A DNA stretch of 9,122 nucleotides from Treponema sp. (GTDB lineage Bacteria > Spirochaetota > Spirochaetia > Treponematales > Treponemataceae). The DNA is taken from positions 1 to 9,122 of the forward strand of contig JAFLSP010000068.1 of the NCBI GenBank assembly GCA_022510885.1, in the 5' to 3' direction. This document shows, piece by piece, positions 1-4,986 of this stretch. The stretch's first letter is position 1, and every line of letters starts with the position of its first letter. Under the pieces are notes generated by a model, which was not told where the DNA came from, did not search any database, and worked only from the letters and a program-made list of their open reading frames with translations. The position numbers and the translations under genes were made by a program.

Positions 1-33
1 ACGGAATTTCTACGAAAACGCGCTGTCTCCGCC

Positions 34-447
34 TCACAGTGCCATGAGAACCGTGCCCGCTCCCAACAGCATGCACCCCAGCAGGGATTTCACCGTGAGC
101 CGCTCATGCAGGAACACGAACGCCAGCACCGCCGTAATCACCACGCTCAGTTTATCCACCGGCACGACCTTTGATGCCTCCCCCAACTGCAAGGCCCGGT
201 AATAGCACAGCCAGGACGCGCCCGTAGCGAGACCTGACAGCACGAGGAACAGCCAGCTCTTCCTGCTGATGTCCGGGATGCCGCCCTGCGCGCGTGTGGC
301 AAGTACCACCGCCCACGCCAGTATGACGACCACGACCGTCCTGATGGCGGTCGCCACCGTGGAACTCACGCCGTCAATGCCGATTTTCGCCAGTATGGAG
401 GTTGCCGCCGCGAACACGGCGGACAACAGCGCGTACCAAAGCCACAT
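34..447 (-). CDS. EamA-family (DMT superfamily) transporter, half-size
   Basis: This 137-residue inner-membrane protein consists almost entirely of hydrophobic segments, about five: residues 2-22, 31-51, 64-83, 96-114 and 118-137. It matches the single-domain EamA type, seen in the N-terminal run ILAKIGIDGV, the central SGLATGASWLCYYRAL (71-86) and the late VVPVDKLSVVITAVLAF followed by LHERLT. Most EamA proteins have two such domains in about 300 residues; the short form is complete in itself and by family analogy should work as a dimer. The substrate cannot be told from sequence. The start is secure: AGGAGG at 453-458 lies five bases before the ATG. The gene follows the SPOR gene on the same strand after 77 bases and has a probable promoter of its own. 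The stop is TGA at 34-36; the 33 bases beyond it hold no recognisable terminator. Confidence 0.9.
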   Translation of the reverse strand: MWLWYALLSAVFAAATSILAKIGIDGVSSTVATAIRTVVVVILAWAVVLATRAQGGIPDISRKSWLFLVLSGLATGASWLCYYRALQLGEASKVVPVDKLSVVITAVLAFVFLHERLTVKSLLGCMLLGAGTVLMAL

Positions 448-464
448 ACAGTCCTCCTGTCCTC

Positions 465-473
465 ATAATAGCA
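465..473 (-). promoter_or_regulatory. Probable extended -10 promoter of the EamA gene
   Basis: On the minus strand the sequence reads TGCTATTAT, an extended -10 (TGn plus TATTAT, five of six consensus bases). Transcription would begin near 458, giving a leader of about 11 bases that just contains the AGGAGG site. No good -35 is present at 16-18 bases; the extended -10 may compensate. Inferred by eye. Confidence 0.45.
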
Positions 474-524
474 CCGAAGCGGCAAACTAAGTAGGACGTT
501 CTGCGAGAGTGCGCCGTGTTCCCG

Positions 525-1526
525 CTACTCGAACACGGGGTAGCACTCAAAGCCGGCGTTGCGCAGTTCCGAACCCATGGTGCCGGACTTGTTTTCGGCA
601 ACGACGACCAGATAGTAGGTCGTGCCGCTCGGCCGGGTTTCGGTCGTGATTGTCGCGGTAAAGCCTTTCTGTTTGAGCCGCTCGACGAGACCTTTCGCGT
701 TGTTCTCGTCGCGGAAGAGACCGAGCTGCTGATAGCGGACACGCTCGACCTTGCCGCCCGCCGTCCGCGTCGCGCTCTCGTCGGCGGACTGCTGGTAGGT
801 GACCGGCTCCTGGTCAACCTCGGGGACGGCGCTGCCCTTGCGCGGGACGAAATACCAGAACGGCGCGGGAAGCTGCTGAATCGCGCCTTTCACCACCGCC
901 GCCTCGGGGCTGGACGGGAATTCCTTTTTGAGCGTGTCGGCAAAGGCTTGCTCGCCGGAGACGTGCCACAGGGTCAGCAGCACGGTGGGCGCGACGGGGC
1001 GCATGGACGGCAGCGTCGCGTAGGTCTTGAGCAGGGTAAGCGGCTCGGCGAGGTCGCTCTCGCTCTTTGCCTTGCAGAGCGCGCTCCACTGCTCGTACAG
1101 TTTGACGTAGGCGGCAACCGTCGCGTCCTTCGTGCTGCGCACGGCCGTGCCGAGGTAGGAGTCGGCGGTGGCGGCATCTCCCGTGGCAAGCGCACAGCGC
1201 ACGGCATCGAGCACCAGCTGCTCGTTCGATTTTTTGGGCATTCCGGCGGCATCCCCGGCGGAGATAGCGGCGGCGGCGGCGTAGGATTTTCCCGCGTCGG
1301 CATACAGGCCCATCTGCTCCTGCACCGCGCCGAGAAAGGCGTAGCCCGCGCGTTTTTCCGCCGCCTGCGCGAGCGTGGGCACTTGCTTTTTAAGGTACGC
1401 GACCGCCGCATCAAGCGTGTCCTTTTTCTCCGCCTCCCTGGCGGTCAGCTGTGCCGTGTTGATGGTGCTTTGCGCCGCAAGCGGGAGCGCGAGCAGTGCC
1501 GCCAAGACTATCGCCGTCGTTTTCAT
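525..1526 (-). CDS. Exported SPOR-domain protein
   Basis: This 333-residue protein starts with a signal peptide (MKTTAIVLAALLALPLAAQS), with cleavage likely near residues 18-20. Residues 25-220 are Ala-rich and helical, with TPR-like pieces such as LGAVQEQMGLYADAGKSYAA (65-84), but no clean repeat register is visible. A linker (about 225-260) leads to a C-terminal SPOR domain at roughly 262-333, recognised by YQQLGLFRDENNAKGLVERL (265-284), KGF and the strand TTYYLVVV. SPOR domains bind septal peptidoglycan that lacks stem peptides, so a periplasmic role linked to division or cell wall is expected; this is family knowledge, not shown here. The gene follows the LapA-like gene by only six bases with a weak Shine-Dalgarno, so it is probably co-translated with it. 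The stop is TAG. Signal peptide and SPOR domain are firm; the exact role is open. Confidence 0.87.
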   Translation of the reverse strand: MKTTAIVLAALLALPLAAQSTINTAQLTAREAEKKDTLDAAVAYLKKQVPTLAQAAEKRAGYAFLGAVQEQMGLYADAGKSYAAAAAISAGDAAGMPKKSNEQLVLDAVRCALATGDAATADSYLGTAVRSTKDATVAAYVKLYEQWSALCKAKSESDLAEPLTLLKTYATLPSMRPVAPTVLLTLWHVSGEQAFADTLKKEFPSSPEAAVVKGAIQQLPAPFWYFVPRKGSAVPEVDQEPVTYQQSADESATRTAGGKVERVRYQQLGLFRDENNAKGLVERLKQKGFTATITTETRPSGTTYYLVVVAENKSGTMGSELRNAGFECYPVFE

Positions 1527-1532
1527 CTGCGC

Positions 1533-1964
1533 CTACTTTGCCGCCGTCTGTTCCGGCTTGATGACGGGCACTTCGTTCGCGGCGGTCGCCTGCGACTTTG
1601 CGGCGGTCTCGGGATGCTTTTTCGCCCGTTTTTCCTGCGCCTTGCGCTCACGTGCGGCGCGCGCCGCGTCCTTCTTCGCCTGCGCGTCTGCCTTTGCCCG
1701 AGACTTTGCCGCCGCCCGCTCCTGCCGCGCCTTTGCGTCGGCGGCTTTCTGCGCCGCGCGGTGCTTGGCGTTGCCCAACGTAAAGGGCAGCATGAGCAGT
1801 ACGCCGACAAAGAACGAGATGAGTATCGTCAGAAAGACGGGCACGTCCTTGAACGTGTAGAACAGCAGGTTGACATCACAATGGAACGTTTCGCCCGCGT
1901 TGAATCCGCAGAAAATCGTGACGATGATGAGCAGCGCGACCGTTCCCAACAGTTTGACTGGCAT
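1533..1964 (-). CDS. LapA-like membrane protein with long basic helical tail
   Basis: The protein has 143 residues, counted from the ATG at 1964. Two hydrophobic segments (4-21 and 42-62) flank a short polar loop of about 20 residues containing NLLFYTFKDVP, which resembles the LapA/DUF1049 fold. Residues 65-118 are almost wholly Ala, Lys, Arg, Glu and Gln (for example AAAKSRAKADAQAKKDAARA) and should form one long, strongly basic helix or coiled coil, followed by a loose tail (119-143). By the positive-inside rule the tail is cytoplasmic. An in-frame TTG at 1970 would add two residues but sits directly against the Shine-Dalgarno, so ATG is preferred. It lies between miaB (30 bases) and the SPOR gene (6 bases), probably in one operon. 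LapA proteins in other bacteria take part in lipopolysaccharide assembly; most treponemes lack classical LPS, so I do not transfer that role. Confidence 0.75.
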   Translation of the reverse strand: MPVKLLGTVALLIIVTIFCGFNAGETFHCDVNLLFYTFKDVPVFLTILISFFVGVLLMLPFTLGNAKHRAAQKAADAKARQERAAAKSRAKADAQAKKDAARAARERKAQEKRAKKHPETAAKSQATAANEVPVIKPEQTAAK

Positions 1965-1970
1965 AGACAA

Positions 1971-1976
1971 CTCCTC
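1971..1976 (-). promoter_or_regulatory. Ribosome binding site that fixes the LapA-like gene start
   Basis: GAGGAG on the minus strand lies six bases before the ATG at 1964, the ideal distance. The alternative TTG at 1970 would have no spacer at all. This site therefore decides the start and shortens the longest open frame by two codons. Confidence 0.8.
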
Positions 1977-1994
1977 AAATCCGCAGCGCGGAGA

Positions 1995-3425
1995 CTAGGA
2001 CACCATTGTACCACGGAACGTGTTTCCGTTCAATGCGTCAAAGCGCACGGTGACGAACTGCCCGATGAGCGACGAGTCCGCGCGGAAGGCGATGCGCTCG
2101 TCGCGGTCGGTCTTGGCAAGCACTTCGTCGGCATGGTCGCGGCTCTGCCGCTCCACCAAAACGCGCTCCGTCACGCCGACGCGCTTTGCAAGCTCCTCCT
2201 GCGTGATGCCCAACTGCACGTCGATGATGCGCTGGAGGCGGCGTTTTTTTTCGGCAAGCGGAACCTGATTCGCCATGCTCGCGGCGGGCGTTCCCTCGCG
2301 CGGATTATAATAGTACATAAACGCGCCCACAAAGCGCACGCGCCGCATGAGGTCGAGCGTCTCCTCCACGTCCTCCTCGGTCTCGCCGGGAAAGCCGAGC
2401 ATGATGTCGGTGGTCATCGCCACGCCGGGGACTGCCGCGCGGATGCGCTCCACGAGCGCAAGGTAGTCCGCCTTGGTGTAGTGGCGGTTCATCGCCTTGA
2501 GGATACGGTCGCTGCCGTGCTGGACGGCAAGGTGCAGCCCCTTGCAGACGCGCTCGTTTTGGGCAATCACCGCAATCAGCTCGTCGCTCAGGTCCTTGGG
2601 ATGGCTGGAGTCGAAGCGAATCCACTCAATGGAAGATTCCGTCCGCGCAAGGTGGTCGGCGATGGTTTGCAGCAGCGCGGGAAAGCCCACGACCTCCGCG
2701 CCGTCCGCCGTGCGCGCGCCGCGGTAGCTGTTCACGTTCTGCCCGAGCAGCGTGATTTCGCGCACGCCGCGCCGCGTCAGCTCGTCCAGCTCGGCGAGAA
2801 TCGCGTCAACGGGGCGGCTCACTTCCCTGCCCCGCACGTAGGGCACGATGCAGTACGCGCAGAAATTGTTGCAGCCGTTCATAATCGGCACGAAGGTGGA
2901 GAACGCGCCCGGCTCCGCGCTGACCGGCGCGAAGGAGTACACGGGGTCCTCGGTGATGATGCCGTCGCGCGGGATTGCGCGGAATGACGCGCGCTCCGCG
3001 CCGCTTTCGCGCTCGATGTCGTCAATCAGCTCGTCCAGGTGCTGTTTTGCGTAGGTCCCGATAACGTAGTCCACCACGGGATAGTCGCGCTTGAGCGACT
3101 TGAGCAGCCGCTCCGCCATGCAGCCCATGACGGCGACTTTGAGCGGCTTCGCGCCGTCCCTGACATAGGCGGCGGCTTTCTCCAGCGACTTGTTCTTCGC
3201 GTCGGGCTTGCCCGCACGGAGCGCCTTCAGCCCCGCGTACCAGCCGAGCCGCCCGAAAATGCGGTTCTCCGCCGTGGCGCGCACGGAGCAGGTGTTCAGT
3301 ATCGCAAGGTCGGCGACCTCCGCGTCCTCCGCCCGCGTCCAGCCGCGCGCAAGGAAACGCTGCTCCGCCGCCGCGCTCTCCGCGACGTTCATCTGGCAGC
3401 CGTAGGTCTCAAAAAAATACGTCAT
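1995..3425 (-). CDS. miaB: tRNA-2-methylthio-N6-dimethylallyladenosine synthase (MiaB)
   Basis: This 476-residue radical SAM methylthiotransferase adds the methylthio group to i6A at position 37 of tRNAs reading UNN codons. The N-terminal domain begins TYFFETYGCQMNVAES and carries the auxiliary-cluster cysteines C10, C46 (LNTCSVRA) and C102 (GCMAERL). The radical SAM core has C185, C189 and C192 in NGCNNFCAYCIVPYVRGRE. Further MiaB marks are GQNVNSY (228-234), DSSHPKDLSDELI (272-284), QHGSDRILKAMNRHYT (302-317) and MLGFPGETEEDV (342-353). A TRAM RNA-binding domain occupies about 408-475. An upstream in-frame ATG at 3443 would add six codons, but those bases are the extended -10 of the promoter and neither ATG has a Shine-Dalgarno, so 3425 is chosen. 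The interval C46-C102 is longer than usual (see findings). It follows azlD by 51 bases and leads the LapA-like/SPOR set. Confidence 0.96.
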   Translation of the reverse strand: MTYFFETYGCQMNVAESAAAEQRFLARGWTRAEDAEVADLAILNTCSVRATAENRIFGRLGWYAGLKALRAGKPDAKNKSLEKAAAYVRDGAKPLKVAVMGCMAERLLKSLKRDYPVVDYVIGTYAKQHLDELIDDIERESGAERASFRAIPRDGIITEDPVYSFAPVSAEPGAFSTFVPIMNGCNNFCAYCIVPYVRGREVSRPVDAILAELDELTRRGVREITLLGQNVNSYRGARTADGAEVVGFPALLQTIADHLARTESSIEWIRFDSSHPKDLSDELIAVIAQNERVCKGLHLAVQHGSDRILKAMNRHYTKADYLALVERIRAAVPGVAMTTDIMLGFPGETEEDVEETLDLMRRVRFVGAFMYYYNPREGTPAASMANQVPLAEKKRRLQRIIDVQLGITQEELAKRVGVTERVLVERQSRDHADEVLAKTDRDERIAFRADSSLIGQFVTVRFDALNGNTFRGTMVS

Positions 3426-3431
3426 GCCGCT

Positions 3432-3459
3432 ACTATAGCACATTTTCCGCCGCGCGCAA
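3432..3459 (-). promoter_or_regulatory. Probable sigma-70 promoter of miaB, leaderless geometry
   Basis: On the minus strand TTGCGC (-35, 3459-3454) is followed by 16 bases and then TATAGT (-10, 3437-3432), preceded by TGC, which makes it an extended -10. Six bases separate TATAGT from the ATG at 3425, so the expected start of transcription falls on the A of the start codon. No Shine-Dalgarno precedes the ATG. The -10 lies inside the six extra codons of the longer reading frame, which argues against that longer start. Confidence 0.6.
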
Positions 3460-3476
3460 ACCGCCGGACGGAGCGC

Positions 3477-3803
3477 CTACAGCCACCAGCGCAAGACCAT
3501 ATAGATGACCGTGCCGCCGAAAATGCTTATCATCGCGTTGTTGCGCCACAGGTGCAGGCCGGCCGTCGCCGCAATGCCGATGAGCGCGGGCAAGCCGAAC
3601 GGCGCGACCGTCACGCGCACGTCCTTGAGGCAGTAGACAATCAGAACCGCGATTATCATCGAGGGGATGTATTTTTCGATGAAGCGCAGGAGCGGCGGCG
3701 GGTCCTTTTTGCTGAACAGCAGGAAGGGAAAGGCGCGCAGCAGGAAAATCACGGCGGCGGTCAAGAAAGTCGCCACGAGCGCGGCAGACAGCGACAGGCT
3801 CAT
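3477..3803 (-). CDS. azlD: AzlD-family branched-chain amino acid transport subunit
   Basis: This 108-residue membrane protein has about four hydrophobic segments (7-22, 46-59, 68-84, 89-107). Family signatures are RAFPFLLF (23-30), IEKYIPSMIIAVLIVYCLKD (42-61) and HLWRNNAMISIFGGTVIYMV (84-103). AzlD is the small partner of AzlC; pairs such as AzlCD of Bacillus subtilis and BrnFE of Corynebacterium glutamicum export branched-chain amino acids or analogues, and BrnFE also exports methionine. Its ATG overlaps the azlC stop as ATGA, so translation is coupled and the two subunits should be made in matched amounts. Length is normal for the family. The stop is TAG; no terminator is seen before miaB. 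Confidence 0.93.
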   Translation of the reverse strand: MSLSLSAALVATFLTAAVIFLLRAFPFLLFSKKDPPPLLRFIEKYIPSMIIAVLIVYCLKDVRVTVAPFGLPALIGIAATAGLHLWRNNAMISIFGGTVIYMVLRWWL

Positions 3804-4513
3804 CGCGCCGCCTCCGCGCGGAATTTCCGCCCGCGCACCGCCACGAGCGCGGCAAGCCCGAGCGCAATCGCCACGAGCAAAACGTGCTGACCCGGCAGGA
3901 TGCCCGCGCGGGAAAGGGCGATTGCCGCAAGCGTCGTCGCAATGCCGACCGCAGGCGGAAGGAAGTCGCGGCTCGCGCGAATCTGGTTTATCAGCATGAC
4001 GGTGAAGAGCGCGGTCAGCGCGAAGTCCACGCCCGCAAAGTCAAACGGAATGACCGTGCCGAGCAGCGCGCCAATCACGCTCCCGCCAATCCAGTAGAGG
4101 TAATCGAGCACGGCAATCGTTCCATAATATGCCCCCGCGTCCGCGCCCTTGGGAACGCTCACGCCCGTCAGCAGCGCGTAGGTCTCGTCGGTCAGCAGGA
4201 ACATCAGGGCAGGCTTCCACTTCCCCACGTCCTTGAACTGCGAGATGAGCGAAAGCCCGTACACGATGTGGCGGACGTTCACGAAGAATTCCGCGAGCAG
4301 GATTGCGGCAAGCGGCGTCCCTGCGGCGAACAGCCCGACCGCCATGTACTCGCCCGCGCCCGCGTAGATGAACACGCTCATCACCGCCGCAAGCCACCAC
4401 GGATAGCCCGCGCTCACCAGCATCAGCCCGAACGGAATGCCGATGGCGATGTAGCCGAAGAACACGGGAACCGTCGTCCGCGCCGCCCTGCGGAAATTCG
4501 ATTGGTCAAGCAT
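3800..4513 (-). CDS. azlC: AzlC-family branched-chain amino acid permease
   Basis: This 237-residue inner-membrane protein is the large subunit of the AzlCD exporter. Recognisable family blocks are VPVFFGYIAIGIPFGLMLVSAG (15-36), AGAGEYMAVGLFAAG (51-65), FVNVRHIVYGLSL (77-89, typical NxRHxxYGLSL) and TDETYAL (108-114). Hydrophobic segments lie near 13-35, 40-62, 66-88, 134-156, 162-178, 187-201 and 208-226. The N-terminus is short and the C-terminus ends in a basic tail, RGRKFRAEAAR. The substrate, probably branched-chain amino acids, is family inference. No regulator of the Lrp/AzlB type is adjacent, but a perfect inverted repeat covers the promoter. The ATG at 4513 lies six bases after the -10 and has no Shine-Dalgarno, so the message is probably leaderless. 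Confidence 0.94.
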   Translation of the reverse strand: MLDQSNFRRAARTTVPVFFGYIAIGIPFGLMLVSAGYPWWLAAVMSVFIYAGAGEYMAVGLFAAGTPLAAILLAEFFVNVRHIVYGLSLISQFKDVGKWKPALMFLLTDETYALLTGVSVPKGADAGAYYGTIAVLDYLYWIGGSVIGALLGTVIPFDFAGVDFALTALFTVMLINQIRASRDFLPPAVGIATTLAAIALSRAGILPGQHVLLVAIALGLAALVAVRGRKFRAEAAR

Positions 4514-4516
4514 AGG

Positions 4517-4540
4517 TCAACTGTACCCCTTTTCAGTTGA
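4517..4540. repeat. Perfect 7-bp inverted repeat over the azlC promoter, possible operator
   Basis: TCAACTG at 4517-4523 and CAGTTGA at 4534-4540 are exact inverse complements separated by 10 bases, so the half-sites are 17 bases apart centre to centre, fewer than two helical turns. One arm overlaps the azlC -10; the other lies in the -10/-35 spacer. Because transcription should start at 4513, the repeat would not be in the azlC mRNA, so a DNA-binding repressor site is more likely than an RNA hairpin. Confidence 0.5.
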
Positions 4541-4548
4541 ATTTTCAA
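4520..4548 (-). promoter_or_regulatory. Strong sigma-70 promoter of azlCD, leaderless geometry
   Basis: On the minus strand TTGAAA (-35, 4548-4543) and TACAGT (-10, 4525-4520) are separated by exactly 17 bases. Six bases (TGACCT) lie between the -10 and the ATG, which puts the predicted first transcribed base on the A of the start codon. No purine-rich ribosome site sits at a usable distance; the GGGG at 4526-4529 is 12 bases from the ATG and upstream of the predicted start. Confidence 0.7.
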
Positions 4549-4570
4549 GCAATCTGTGCGATGATAGATT
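4542..4570 (+). promoter_or_regulatory. Possible promoter of the divergent small membrane protein gene
   Basis: TTTTCA (-35, 4542-4547), a 17-base spacer and TAGATT (-10, 4565-4570) with an upstream TGA (extended -10) match four of six bases at each element. The start would be near 4577, leaving a 25-base leader that contains the ribosome site at 4591-4595. Its -35 occupies almost the same base pairs as the azlC -35 on the other strand. Moderate to weak evidence. Confidence 0.38.
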
Positions 4571-4601
4571 CCACGGAGAGCTTTCCAACCGGGAGAAACG
4601 T

Positions 4602-4826
4602 ATGGTAGCAATGGTATTCGGACTCATCCTCATCGCGTTCGCCGTGGTGGCATGCCTGCCCGCCGGCCTCAACTGGACTGCGGACATCGTGGCGTTCCTC
4701 AAAGGCGCCGCCCCCGTCCTCGCGGCCTTCATCGGCCTGATAGCCCTGTTCATCGGCTTCGCGGACATCAAGGACAAGAAAGAAGCGAAAAAAGAAGAGG
4801 CGGCAAAGCAGGCGGAAGAGAAATAG
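4602..4826 (+). CDS. Small two-helix membrane protein of unknown function
   Basis: I do not assign a family to this 74-residue protein. Two hydrophobic segments (3-21 and 36-53) are joined by a short loop LPAGLNWTADIVAFLKG, which makes a helical hairpin in the membrane. The tail (55-74) is highly charged, KDKKEAKKEEAAKQAEEK, and probably helical and cytoplasmic. A cysteine at 18 lies within the first helix; it is not a convincing lipobox because the charged N-terminal region expected of a lipoprotein signal is absent. The start is well supported: GGGAG at 4591-4595 lies six bases before ATG. The gene stands alone between divergent azlC and the pot operon, and its stop TAG is followed by no clear terminator. 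It could be a small accessory or stress protein; nothing in the sequence decides. Confidence 0.75.
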   Translation: MVAMVFGLILIAFAVVACLPAGLNWTADIVAFLKGAAPVLAAFIGLIALFIGFADIKDKKEAKKEEAAKQAEEK

Positions 4827-4889
4827 CAGCGGGTCGCCTCGAACGCCTTTTATCTCTCAAATTTTTCCGAAATAATGCCCGCAACTATA

Positions 4890-4918
4890 TTGATAACTTT
4901 GCGCAATAGGGCTATTGT
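4890..4918 (+). promoter_or_regulatory. Probable sigma-70 promoter of the pot operon
   Basis: TTGATA (-35, 4890-4895, five of six consensus bases), a 17-base spacer and TATTGT (-10, 4913-4918, four of six) lie in a locally AT-rich stretch of an otherwise GC-rich window. Transcription would start near 4925, giving a leader of about 62 bases before potA. The rest of the 160-base gap (4827-4986) holds the palindrome and hairpin listed separately and no further gene. Confidence 0.58.
4899..4917. repeat. Overlapping palindromes in the pot promoter, possible operator
   Basis: TTGCGCAA (4899-4906) is an exact 8-base palindrome. It overlaps CAATAG-GG-CTATTG (4904-4917), an exact 6-base inverted repeat with a two-base centre. 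Together they fill most of the -35/-10 spacer and enter the -10 hexamer, the usual position of a repressor site. Both lie upstream of the predicted transcript start, so an RNA role is unlikely. Confidence 0.45.
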
Positions 4919-4952
4919 AAGGGCTATGCATTGTTTTCTGCACGACATCAAG

Positions 4953-4965
4953 CCGCCTGCGGCGG
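4953..4965 (+). other. GC hairpin in the potA leader
   Basis: CCGCC-TGC-GGCGG can fold into a perfect five-pair stem with a three-base loop, extended by a G·U pair at its base. It would lie about 28 bases into the predicted leader and ends 11 bases before the ribosome site. No T-run follows, so it is not an intrinsic terminator. A role in message stability is possible but unproven. Confidence 0.4.
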
Positions 4966-4976
4966 TGGATTAGGGT

Positions 4977-4982
4977 AGAGGA
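4977..4982 (+). promoter_or_regulatory. Ribosome binding site supporting the potA GTG start
   Basis: AGAGGA lies four bases before GTG at 4987. There is no in-frame ATG close by that keeps the conserved N-terminal strand (VTIDHVSKRFG), so GTG is the preferred initiation codon. Confidence 0.7.
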
Positions 4983-4986
4983 AAAA

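Noticed and set aside
448..524. A terminator between the SPOR gene and EamA
   Set aside because: No stem followed by a T-run on the minus strand was found; only the EamA expression signals are visible.
1655..1770. Apparent short tandem repeats in the LapA-like tail
   Set aside because: The repetition is at the level of Ala/Lys/Arg codon composition; no fixed unit length recurs in the DNA.
516..2987. An 823-codon open frame on the plus strand, longer than any listed gene
   Set aside because: It lies opposite the SPOR gene, the LapA-like gene and much of miaB, all with clear family motifs. Its translation is Arg/His/Gly-rich without any domain, as expected for an antisense frame in GC-rich DNA.
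3426..3443. Six extra N-terminal residues for MiaB from the ATG at 3443
   Set aside because: The conserved MiaB start is TYFFETYGCQMN, these bases form an extended -10, and no ribosome site precedes 3443.
4827..4870. A terminator for the small membrane gene at the TTTT run near 4850
   Set aside because: The preceding bases do not form a stable stem; CGCCTCGAACGCC is a direct rather than inverted similarity.
4899..4930. An alternative pot promoter using TTGCGC as -35 and TATGCA as -10
   Set aside because: The spacing is 20 bases and the -10 is poor; TTGATA-17-TATTGT fits better.
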